DNA of 32,188 nt, taken from the NCBI GenBank assembly GCA_947566705.1, contig CANOLA010000034.1, positions 1-32,188 of the forward strand, in the 5' to 3' direction. The position numbers were made by a program, and so were the translations under genes. Source of the DNA: an uncultured Lachnospiraceae bacterium (GTDB taxonomy: Bacteria; Bacillota; Clostridia; Lachnospirales; Lachnospiraceae). Each line of letters begins with the position of its first letter. Position 1 is the first letter of the stretch. Positions 25,766 to 32,188 of this stretch are shown in pieces. The notes beneath the pieces are model-generated. The model was not told where the DNA came from. It saw nothing but the letters and a program-made list of their open reading frames with translations, and searched no databases.

Positions 25766-27041
25766 AAGCATTGCATATATGATAAGTCATGTTTTTCTTA
25801 TGCTGTTTATGTACCTGTTTATTGTGCACCGTTTTTCAAAGAGAAAAACAGCGGGAATCTGTGCCGCCGCGTTTTTGGCATTGTGTGTCATGGACACTCT
25901 GAAGCTGGTTGTTTTTCCGCAAAGCAGTCCGGCATATTTTGTGGTTACAGTTTTTCAGATTATCATAACGCAGTTTACCGGATTATTCATTGCAAAGCAC
26001 AGGGATAGTAAAGCGCTGTTTGTGGGATTAAGCGCTTCCAGCTACGTGATAGCCGGAACCGTTGCGGCAGTCGGCCTGTATATCTGGATAGGAAATCTTC
26101 TGGTTTCCATGCTGGGAAGCATCGCGGTACATGCAGTGATACTGGTGGTTTTATACAGCAGGATACGGGAAATCTGGCTTTCTGTCCAAAAGGGTAAATC
26201 CGGGGAAAGCTGGTGGGAGCTTTGCCTCATTCCCGTGTTTTTTTACTGCGGGTTTTCTTCGCTGGCGTTTTTTCCGCTTTCCCTTGAAGATTATCCTGAA
26301 AATATAGTCGGGGTGTCTGTTTTTATTATTACCATGTTTATCTCATATCTGGTTGTGTTCCGGTATGTGGCAAGTGAGTCGCAGCGCACAAACATCTACT
26401 GGAAAAATGTGCTTTTTGAAGCCCATATCAGGGGGCTGGAGAATCAGCACAGTCTGGTGGAGCAGTCCGAAAAAAACCTGAAAATACTTCGGCATGATAT
26501 TCGGCACTATTCGGCAGTGATTGAGTCCCTGCTCGAACAGGGCGAATATGATGAGATTAAAAAGGTGGTTGCACACATTAACTCTGTAACTGATGGGAAT
26601 ACAGTGACAAAATACTGTGAAAATCTGGTGGTGAACACAGTACTTTCCAACATGATGGAACGGGCGCAGGCAATGGCAGCTGAAATTCACCTGGATGTTA
26701 TTGTGCCGGATAAAATTCCGTTCAACAGCTATGAGTTTGCCATGGTTATTGCAAACCTGTTTGAAAATTCACTGGACTGTATAAAAGATTTTGGGCAGAA
26801 AAAGAAATCAGCGGATGTAATTATCCGCTGCGAAGAAAACCATCTGCTGGTTCACATGGCAAATGAATATGAAAAGGAGATTATTTTCGATTCCGCCACT
26901 GGTCTGCCAAAAAGCCTGAAAGGGAGGAATCATGGACTTGGGATGCAGAGTGTGCAGGCATTTTCTGATAAAATTGGGGGAAATACAGGATGTTACTGTG
27001 AAAACGGTATATTTCATATCATGCTTTTTGCGAAGTTTTAG
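25755..27041 (+). CDS. GHKL-domain sensor histidine kinase
   Basis: A 428-residue AgrC/ComD-like kinase. The ATG at 25755 follows GGGAGG. Six or seven membrane helices fill residues 1-210. The phospho-acceptor His is H247 in LRHDIRHYSAVIESL. The GHKL ATPase has its N box ANLFENSLDCI at 333-343 and a G box NHGLGMQSVQ near 400. It should phosphorylate the LytTR regulator encoded just upstream. No peptide pheromone gene is visible nearby; the ligand is unknown. Confidence 0.93.
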   Translation: MDYRSIAYMISHVFLMLFMYLFIVHRFSKRKTAGICAAAFLALCVMDTLKLVVFPQSSPAYFVVTVFQIIITQFTGLFIAKHRDSKALFVGLSASSYVIAGTVAAVGLYIWIGNLLVSMLGSIAVHAVILVVLYSRIREIWLSVQKGKSGESWWELCLIPVFFYCGFSSLAFFPLSLEDYPENIVGVSVFIITMFISYLVVFRYVASESQRTNIYWKNVLFEAHIRGLENQHSLVEQSEKNLKILRHDIRHYSAVIESLLEQGEYDEIKKVVAHINSVTDGNTVTKYCENLVVNTVLSNMMERAQAMAAEIHLDVIVPDKIPFNSYEFAMVIANLFENSLDCIKDFGQKKKSADVIIRCEENHLLVHMANEYEKEIIFDSATGLPKSLKGRNHGLGMQSVQAFSDKIGGNTGCYCENGIFHIMLFAKF

Positions 27042-27083
27042 TCTCTTTTGCGAAGAAACGGAAGTGGGTATCCGGCAGAAATC

Positions 27084-27092
27084 TGTTATAAT
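27084..27092 (+). promoter_or_regulatory. Extended -10 promoter for the GGDEF gene
   Basis: TG-T-TATAAT at 27084-27092, without a clear -35. It predicts transcription from about 27099, leaving a leader of some 120 nt before the ATG. Confidence 0.55.
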
Positions 27093-27096
27093 GAAT

Positions 27097-27190
27097 ATGG
27101 GTCCGAGTAAAGGAGACGAGAGTGTTTTCTCCATACAATTGGCCTCTTCTCACCCATTTCGGAAGAATGTTGTTCCTGCATTCTTCCGAA
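27097..27190 (+). promoter_or_regulatory. Structured mRNA leader of the GGDEF gene
   Basis: Three nested or adjacent stems: ATGGGT (27097-27102) with ACCCAT (27152-27157), inside it GGAGA (27112-27116) with TCTCC (27128-27132), and immediately after a perfect 12-bp hairpin (27158-27169 with 27179-27190, 9-nt loop). The last is not followed by a T run. The known c-di-GMP-I and -II riboswitch cores are not seen. Confidence 0.55.
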
Positions 27191-27221
27191 TAACAGGTAA
27201 AATACAGGGAGAAATTATGCA

Positions 27222-29138
27222 ATGCAAAAGATTTTTATTAAATATACAGTTCTAATTCTGACGTCTGCTATTTTTCTTATTCTTTTTATTAATTTTCTGT
27301 TTGACTGGCATTCGCTCGAAAGCCAGCAGTTCAATACATTTCAAATAAAAATTGAACAGATTATACATACCCTTGAGAACAACCAGACGGAACTGGAGAT
27401 CATGAAAGAGAATCTGGATGAAGATTATCTTACCAGGGCAAAAGCGGCGGCCTATGTACTGGATCGTCAGGACGAAAAGATAATGGATGTTTCGGAGATG
27501 CAGTACCTGGCAAAACTGCTCAATGTGGACGAACTTCATTACATTGATGAAAATGGCATTATTGTGTCTGCCTCTGTCTCCAAATACATTGGGATGGATA
27601 TGGCAAATGATGAACAGACACGGCCTTTCCTTGATCTTTTAAAAAGTGATGGTAAGGACTATCTGATTCAGGAAGCACGCCCAAATGCAGCAGAAGGCAA
27701 AATCATGCAGTATATCGGGGTTGCAGAAAAGATTAAAGAAGGCTTTATACAGGTCGGGTTTGAACCGAAGAGACAGATGGAGGCACAGGCAAGAAATACG
27801 TATGACTATATTTTCTCCAGATTTCCAACGGATGAAAAGGAGGAATTTTTTGTGGTGGATTACGCCACGGGGGAAATTTTGGGGCATTCAGAAAATATTG
27901 AAAAGGATTTTTCTGCGGACTGTTACCAGGTGGATGAAATTTTGCAGTGCAAAAACGGTGCATATAAAAACGGGGCGGATGGCAGGAAAATGTACATCGT
28001 GTATGAACGTTACGGGGATGCTTTGATTTGTGCCGCACTGCCGGGAGCGGTTTTGACACAAAAGCTTTTGGGGAATATTTTCCGTACGCTTATATACCTG
28101 CTGTTTATTGAGACAGCTGTAATTATGCTTTTAAATTATCTTGTCAGATGGAAGGTTGTTGATGGGATACACGGGATTATAGACAAGTTGTCATGTATAA
28201 CAAACGGCAGTCTCGATACAGTGGTGGAAGTTGGCGGAAACCGTGAGTTTGAGGAGTTGAGCAGTGGAATCAATACAATGGTAAAAAGTATCATCAGCAT
28301 CTCCAATCGAACTTCGGCCATTATTAAGATGAGTGGGATTCCACTGGCAGCGTATGAGTATGAAGATGGGGTGGGAACTGTTTTTGCCACTTCGGAACTG
28401 GGGAAAGTACTGGGTATATCAGAAGAACGGGTTACAGCGCTTTGCAAAAGTCCGAAGCAGTTTGATGATTTTATCTGCCGGATTATAAAAAGACCGGTAG
28501 AAGAAGAGGAAGATGTATATCAGGTTCATTCCGGCAAATATGTGCGGATTCATATGTCGGCGTCAACGGAAGGAAAACTTGGGGTTATCACGGACGTTAC
28601 CGGGGACGTCATGGAAAAAGAGCGCATGCGTTATGAAAATACGCATGATCCGCTTACGCAGCTGTATAAATACCAGTATTTTCAGATTCTTGCGGCAGAC
28701 ATCCTGCAGAATATGCAAAAAGGGAAAATGTGTGCGCTGGTTATGATGGATTTGGATTATTTCAAAGGAATCAATGACAGCTTCGGTCATGATGCAGGAG
28801 ACAGGTATCTCCAGGGGTTTGCAGCTGTGATGCATAGCATGTCTTCGGAACATGTCTTATCTGCACGGCGTTCCGGGGATGAGTTCTGTATGATGATTTA
28901 TGACTGCAGTGACAGAAGTGACATCCTGCAGTATCTGGATGATTTTTTTGAAAAGCTTGAAAAGAATCCGGTGGAACTTTCTGAAAGCCAGAAAAAAATC
29001 ATAAGTGCATCAGCAGGATTTGCAAGTACAGAGGATGCCGGTATGGATATACAAACCTTGTTAAGTCTTGCGGATGAGGCATTGTATGAGATCAAGGAAC
29101 GGACAAAAGGGACATACGGGGATTATATTACAAAGTAA
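27222..29138 (+). CDS. Membrane diguanylate cyclase (Cache-HAMP-PAS-GGDEF)
   Basis: A 638-residue protein. A membrane segment lies at about 7-27, a dCache-like extracellular sensor at 30-280, and a second segment at about 288-312. A HAMP-like linker and a PAS-like domain (370-470) follow, then a GGDEF domain (480-635). The active-site loop is RRSGDEF: Ser551 replaces the first Gly, a change tolerated in several active cyclases. The substrate-metal Asp is in MMDLDYFKGIND. No RxxD inhibitory site is found before the loop. It makes c-di-GMP opposite to the HD-GYP enzyme of the same locus. GGGAGA lies 9 nt before the ATG. Confidence 0.92.
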   Translation: MQKIFIKYTVLILTSAIFLILFINFLFDWHSLESQQFNTFQIKIEQIIHTLENNQTELEIMKENLDEDYLTRAKAAAYVLDRQDEKIMDVSEMQYLAKLLNVDELHYIDENGIIVSASVSKYIGMDMANDEQTRPFLDLLKSDGKDYLIQEARPNAAEGKIMQYIGVAEKIKEGFIQVGFEPKRQMEAQARNTYDYIFSRFPTDEKEEFFVVDYATGEILGHSENIEKDFSADCYQVDEILQCKNGAYKNGADGRKMYIVYERYGDALICAALPGAVLTQKLLGNIFRTLIYLLFIETAVIMLLNYLVRWKVVDGIHGIIDKLSCITNGSLDTVVEVGGNREFEELSSGINTMVKSIISISNRTSAIIKMSGIPLAAYEYEDGVGTVFATSELGKVLGISEERVTALCKSPKQFDDFICRIIKRPVEEEEDVYQVHSGKYVRIHMSASTEGKLGVITDVTGDVMEKERMRYENTHDPLTQLYKYQYFQILAADILQNMQKGKMCALVMMDLDYFKGINDSFGHDAGDRYLQGFAAVMHSMSSEHVLSARRSGDEFCMMIYDCSDRSDILQYLDDFFEKLEKNPVELSESQKKIISASAGFASTEDAGMDIQTLLSLADEALYEIKERTKGTYGDYITK

Positions 29139-30072
29139 CCAGCGCACATTCCAGAAACATAAGGTTTACAGCAGCCCTGTATTCTGTAAAACCAGCCGCT
29201 TTACGGATTTTTTTCAGGTGCTTTTCCGGTTTTTCAAAGCATGTAACCATGTAAGTCCACAAATCCTTCATCTTAAACAGAACCGGTCGTTCCCCATCCA
29301 TAATGGAGGCATAGTTTTCAAATATCTCATCATGAAAATTCTTCAGGTTTTCCTTTGTGAAAAATTCTGCCGTGTCAGTATGTTTCAGCTGTAAAACCAG
29401 TGCAGGATTTTTCAGGATTCCGCGTCCTGCCATGATACAGCTGGTCTGTGGAATCCGGCACAAAAGCCCGTCATAGTCCTGTACCGTGGCAATATCCCCG
29501 TTATAACAGAGCGGAATATTCGTAAGGGTATTCACTGCCGTAAAAAATGCCTCCTGGTGGGGTGTGTATTTGTAAAATTCTTTCTGCAGCCGGGGATGAA
29601 TAATCAGTTCCTCAAGCGGATATTTTTTATATATTTCAAGAATATCTGCCCATTCATCCAGTGATTCCACGCCGATTCTTGTTTTAATGGATATTTTAAG
29701 CGGTGACTTTTCAAATATTTCATATAAAAAATGGTCGAGCTCATCGGGAACACTTAAAAAACCGGCGCCGCGTTTCCTTGCCGTGACAGTACCGGAAGGG
29801 CAGCCGAGGTTTAAATTTACCGATTTGTACCCGTATTCTGCAATCTGTTTTGTAATCTGCAGAAATTCATCCGCCCGGTTTGTCAGAATCTGCGGAACCA
29901 CCGAGAGAGTCTGGTTATGTTCAGGAAGGATTTCATTAATTTCCCGGCGGTTCATCTTTTTACTGGCGATAAACGGGGTAAAATATTTGTCAATACCGCC
30001 AAAATGCTTCTGGTATGCATTTCTGTAGATATAGGTCGTAATTCCCTCCATAGGGGCAAGATAATATTTCAT
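29128..30072 (-). CDS. tRNA-dihydrouridine synthase
   Basis: A 314-residue FMN enzyme reducing uridines in tRNA. The start MKYYLAPMEGITTYIYR is chosen because AAAAGGAG precedes it directly, although the frame extends upstream. APMEG (6-10) begins the barrel, the catalytic Cys is C91 in NLNLGCPSGTV, and KTRIGVES and YNGDI mark the FMN and RNA-binding strands. Related proteins are labelled DusB/DusC; the exact subgroup is unclear. Its 3' end overlaps the GGDEF gene, tail to tail, by 11 bp. Confidence 0.93.
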   Translation of the reverse strand: MKYYLAPMEGITTYIYRNAYQKHFGGIDKYFTPFIASKKMNRREINEILPEHNQTLSVVPQILTNRADEFLQITKQIAEYGYKSVNLNLGCPSGTVTARKRGAGFLSVPDELDHFLYEIFEKSPLKISIKTRIGVESLDEWADILEIYKKYPLEELIIHPRLQKEFYKYTPHQEAFFTAVNTLTNIPLCYNGDIATVQDYDGLLCRIPQTSCIMAGRGILKNPALVLQLKHTDTAEFFTKENLKNFHDEIFENYASIMDGERPVLFKMKDLWTYMVTCFEKPEKHLKKIRKAAGFTEYRAAVNLMFLECALVTL

Positions 30073-30165
30073 GGGACTCCTTTTCATGTATGGACGTTTT
30101 AACTTTACAGACGAAAGTTTTTGTTTTATCGGCCAGGGGATAACGCTGGCAATGTGCCTGAAAAC

Positions 30166-30194
30166 AGTATACACGGTTCTGCATCTATTTTCAA
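30166..30194 (-). promoter_or_regulatory. Sigma-70-type promoter for the Dus gene
   Basis: On the minus strand TTGAAA (30194-30189) and TATACT (30171-30166) are 17 bp apart, giving a leader of about 85 nt. Confidence 0.7.
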
Positions 30195-30234
30195 ACATGG
30201 AATGCAGGTTGATGATGCAGCAGATACCAGGGTA

Positions 30235-30243
30235 TGCTATAAT
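30235..30243 (+). promoter_or_regulatory. Extended -10 promoter for the DUF3783 gene
   Basis: TG-C-TATAAT at 30235-30243, about 72 bp before the ATG, diverging from the Dus promoter. Confidence 0.55.
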
Positions 30244-30315
30244 TAACAGATATAAAAACGGATTCACAAAAAGAATCCTAATCTGCACAATTTAAGAAAG
30301 GAATGAACCACATAT

Positions 30316-30696
30316 ATGTCACAAACAATATTAGAATTTCGCCTGGACCGGGATAAACATAGTATGTTACAGGGGATCTGTGCCAGGCTTGGTATTAAGA
30401 ATATCTGCGTTGGACGCAGGGATTATGCACAGAAGCTGGGTGCACTTGCTGGAATAGAAGGTTTTAAAAAAGATGGGAAAAAGTATGAAGGTCCGGAGTT
30501 TCCGGCGGAAATGCTTGTTTTTTCCGGAATGAATTCTGCCCAGGTGGATGTCTTTCTGGATGAGTATAAAAAAACCGGTCTGGCGCCCATAGGTTTAAAG
30601 GCAGTGGTTACAGCCGATAATGTGTTCTGGAGCGCTGAAAAACTGTATCAGGAAATCATGCGTGAGCATATGGTATTTACTGCAAAACCCAGATAA
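30316..30696 (+). CDS. DUF3783 domain-containing protein
   Basis: A 126-residue soluble protein of a family found across Clostridia, often one per genome. The pattern includes MLVFSGMNSAQVDVFLDEYKKTGL and IGLKAVVTADNVFW, which define the domain. Its role is unknown. AGAAAGGAATG is placed upstream of the ATG. Single-gene unit with its own promoter and a terminator at 30838-30864. Confidence 0.85.
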   Translation: MSQTILEFRLDRDKHSMLQGICARLGIKNICVGRRDYAQKLGALAGIEGFKKDGKKYEGPEFPAEMLVFSGMNSAQVDVFLDEYKKTGLAPIGLKAVVTADNVFWSAEKLYQEIMREHMVFTAKPR

Positions 30697-30837
30697 AATT
30701 GTGGACAGACAGTTAAAACGGGTGTAAAAATTATCCAAATATATGGTTTGGAATATATTGGAATATGGTCAGATTGCGCATTGCTGCGTTGAAGTAAGAA
30801 AGCGAATGCCAGTACATTTTACAAACTTGTTATATAT

Positions 30838-30864
30838 AATGTACAAAAGCTAGGTACATTTTTT
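30838..30864 (+). terminator. AT-rich terminator with a competing upstream arm
   Basis: AATGTAC (30838-30844) pairs with GTACATT (30854-30860), followed by a T run to 30864. A second GTACATT at 30812-30818 can pair with the same AATGTAC instead, so two exclusive hairpins are possible. Confidence 0.55.
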
Positions 30865-30865
30865 G

Positions 30866-30894
30866 TTGAAAATCACCACAAAATGTGCTATACT
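30866..30894 (+). promoter_or_regulatory. Strong sigma-70-type promoter of the structured-RNA unit
   Basis: TTGAAA (30866-30871), 17 bp, then TATACT (30889-30894). It directly follows the T run of the terminator and predicts a start near 30901. Confidence 0.75.
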
Positions 30895-31158
30895 ATATAA
30901 CGAAATGAATAAATCATTTCAGCACAGTTTCATTGTATCTGCATATCTTACTTAGTGGTATTTGGAGGCAGCATCCTGCCCCGCAAATATTCAAGTGTGT
31001 AAACTGTAATGCCGTCAGGCATTTCCCGTACAGTCTGCACAGCTGCTGGTTAGGATATGTATAAATGGGGCATACTGCATGAAGTGCCGCACAGCGGAAG
31101 CAGTGTGCACTGGTAATGCCAGAGGGTATTACCTGTATGTATAAGGAGGTGTATCGAA

Positions 31159-31287
31159 ATGCATACAATCGATCCAACCATGTCCTTTGCCCAGATGGTT
31201 CAGTATTATAAGGACTATGTAAAACGGACAAAGGGTTGTGGACGCAAGCCGGTATCCTTCCTGCGTTTTATAACAGGCAGATATTAG
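31159..31287 (+). CDS. Small 42-residue protein
   Basis: AAGGAGG at 31143-31149 precedes an ATG at good distance. The peptide starts MHTIDPTMSFAQMVQYYKDY and ends in a basic tail (KRTKGCGRKPVSFLRFITGRY). It has no signal peptide or membrane segment and no recognised family. The strong ribosome binding site, own promoter and terminator argue that it is translated. Confidence 0.5.
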   Translation: MHTIDPTMSFAQMVQYYKDYVKRTKGCGRKPVSFLRFITGRY

Positions 31288-31393
31288 CCTTGGCGTCTCG
31301 GAAATAGCCGTACAGTTATTGGCCGGGCGTCATACAGGGGAGACGGCTGGCAGATTCAGACACTGCATAACTGAATCTGCGTTGACTTATTAT

Positions 31394-31425
31394 CAGGCAG
31401 GAGCTTTGGGGCTTCTGCCTGTTTT
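31394..31425 (+). terminator. Strong rho-independent terminator
   Basis: CAGGCAGGAGC (31394-31404) pairs with GCTTCTGCCTG (31411-31421; one G-U pair) over a 6-nt loop, followed by TTTT. Confidence 0.85.
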
Positions 31426-31501
31426 CTGGTTCACTTTTTGGCATATCTGCACAAAAATTCCGTAACAAATTTGGGAGAGTATACAAAAAGTAAAAAGGGA
31501 C

Positions 31502-31531
31502 TTGCGAAATGTTTCGAAACGGGTGTATACT
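31502..31531 (+). promoter_or_regulatory. Promoter of the sugar-binding lipoprotein gene
   Basis: TTGCGA (31502-31507), 18 bp, then TATACT (31526-31531). The spacer contains a perfect palindrome GTTTCGAAAC (31511-31520), a possible further operator. Confidence 0.6.
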
Positions 31532-31540
31532 CATTTTAAC

Positions 31541-31576
31541 GATAACGTTACCGAGAGCGTTTTCGGTAACGTTACC
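31541..31576 (+). promoter_or_regulatory. Array of three LacI-type operators, 12 bp apart
   Basis: GATAACGTTACC (31541-31552), a looser central palindrome CCGAGAGCGTTTTCGG (31551-31566), and GGTAACGTTACC (31565-31576, perfect) have CG centres at 31546.5, 31558.5 and 31570.5. They lie just downstream of the predicted start, so a bound LacI-family repressor would block transcription. The whole also forms a 12-bp inverted repeat with 8-bp spacer. Confidence 0.75.
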
Positions 31577-31612
31577 AAACAAGTTGATGATTTACTTTTA
31601 AGGAGGGTAAAA

Positions 31613-32188
31613 ATGAAAAAGAAATTGTTATCAGCATTATTGGTTTCTACAATGGTTGCCGGTATGTTTGCAGGCTGTGGTTCAGATGATGATGGCACAA
31701 CTCCTGGAACCCAGGGTTCTTCAAAGGAAAGCCAGAAAACAGAAGGCGGAAGCGGAACGGTTTACCTGCTTAACTTCAAGCCGGAGTCAGATGGTGCATG
31801 GCAGGACCTGGCTGCTACATATACAGAGCAGACTGGTGTGACTGTAAATGTCATGACTGCAGCAGACGGACAGTACAAGGCTACCTTACAGTCCGAGCTT
31901 GCCAAGTCAGAAGCTCCTACAATCTTCAATATCGGAGCAACTGCTGACTGTGCTGAATATGCAGAGCACATTTATGACTTAAAGGACAGTGATATCTACA
32001 GCCATCTGACAGATAAGTCCCTTGCTCTTGAGTATGATGGAAAGATTGCAGCAGTGGCAAACTGCTATGAGTGCTACGGAATTATCTATAATAAGACAAT
32101 TCTTGAAAAGTACTGCCAGATGGATGGTGCAAAGGCTTACGATATCATTAACAAGAAAGGTGCTACTTTCTACGGTATTGGTACTGCT
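31613..32188 (+). CDS. Sugar ABC transporter substrate-binding lipoprotein, partial
   Basis: The ATG at 31613 follows AAGGAGGG. A signal peptide (KKKLLSALLVSTMVAGMF) ends in AGC, so Cys22 is lipidated. A Ser/Gly/Thr-rich linker follows, then YLLNFKPESDGAWQDLAATY, the start of the family 1 solute-binding fold. The frame is open to the end of the window (192 codons). Permease genes are expected beyond. The operator array upstream indicates control by a LacI-type sugar repressor. Confidence 0.88.
   Translation, partial: MKKKLLSALLVSTMVAGMFAGCGSDDDGTTPGTQGSSKESQKTEGGSGTVYLLNFKPESDGAWQDLAATYTEQTGVTVNVMTAADGQYKATLQSELAKSEAPTIFNIGATADCAEYAEHIYDLKDSDIYSHLTDKSLALEYDGKIAAVANCYECYGIIYNKTILEKYCQMDGAKAYDIINKKGATFYGIGTA

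Larger units (their letters stand above)
30901..31425 (+). ncRNA. Candidate structured RNA or small-protein transcript, about 525 nt
   Basis: Between the promoter at 30866 and the terminator at 31394 lies a compact transcript with many pairings. They include GAAATGA/TCATTTC (from 30902), GGCAG/CTGCC (near 30966), AATGCC/GGCATT (31008-31023) inside ACTGT/ACAGT, CCGC/GCGG, and GGTAATGCC/GGTATTACC (31111-31132). Past the ORF come CGTCTC/GAGACG and a 10-bp stem GCAGATTCAG/CTGAATCTGC (31350-31380). One 42-codon ORF lies inside. I do not recognise a known RNA class. It could be a regulatory RNA, a leader plus small protein, or both. Confidence 0.45.

Noticed and set aside
27097-27221. c-di-GMP riboswitch before the GGDEF gene
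   Set aside because: No GEMM core (the GGGCAAACC-type and GGGACGCAAAG-type stretches) is present.
30955-31060. Cobalamin riboswitch-like words (CTGCCCCGCAA, then ACTGTAA)
   Set aside because: The upstream GGTG...AAATCC core and the downstream ACCTGCC box are missing, and the pairing is explained by local hairpins.
30914-31231. Minus-strand 105-residue frame opposite the structured RNA
   Set aside because: No ribosome binding site, and its sequence only mirrors the hairpin-rich region; promoter and terminator are on the plus strand.

Overview
The window looks like a chromosomal segment of a Gram-positive gut Clostridium relative, most likely Lachnospiraceae. The basis is low-to-moderate GC, GGAGG-type ribosome binding sites with frequent TTG/GTG starts, lipoprotein sugar-binding proteins, a LytTR/GHKL two-component pair, a BlaI/BlaR1-like pair and HD-GYP/GGDEF proteins. 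No species call is possible from the sequence alone.

Left part (1-11.5 kb): an accessory, defence-like island, partly decayed. It opens with the 3' part of an AlbA_2 (Schlafen-type)/RecG-like ATP-binding protein. A second copy of the same gene, broken by stops, a frameshift and a deletion, lies at 6523-7823. Between the copies sit a small SAM methyltransferase overlapping a PLD-nuclease/DEAD helicase, an unrecognised coupled ORF, the C-terminal remnant of a type III restriction (Res) subunit interrupted at an A8 tract, and a zeta-type P-loop toxin with a short upstream partner. After the second copy come a YkgJ-like Cys-cluster protein, a 593-residue unknown protein with an overlapping small ORF, and an Abi_2/HEPN abortive-infection protein on the minus strand.

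Middle part (11.5-21.6 kb): sbcD-sbcC with a promoter framed by interleaved inverted repeats, a GNAT acetyltransferase, and a frameshifted AlbA_2 gene that ends inside a 10-bp tandem repeat doubling as a terminator. On the minus strand follow a TIGR01212 radical SAM gene and a BlaI/BlaR1-type pair with an unusual extracellular domain. The BlaI promoter carries two clear palindromic operators. A small fragment of a second TIGR01212-like 3' end lies on the other side of the AlbA_2 gene, suggesting insertion or replacement there.

Right part (21.7-32.2 kb): a run of signalling genes reading rightward: an orphan sugar-binding lipoprotein, a membrane HD-GYP protein, a histidine phosphatase, a LytTR response regulator, a GHKL histidine kinase, and, behind its own promoter and structured leader, a Cache-PAS-GGDEF diguanylate cyclase. 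The juxtaposition suggests an envelope-sensing c-di-GMP module. A convergent dihydrouridine synthase and a divergent DUF3783 protein follow. Then comes a self-contained transcription unit of about 525 nt with a good promoter, many hairpins, a 42-codon ORF and a strong terminator. The window ends in a sugar ABC transporter lipoprotein whose promoter is followed by three CG-centred palindromes spaced exactly 12 bp, typical of LacI-family control.
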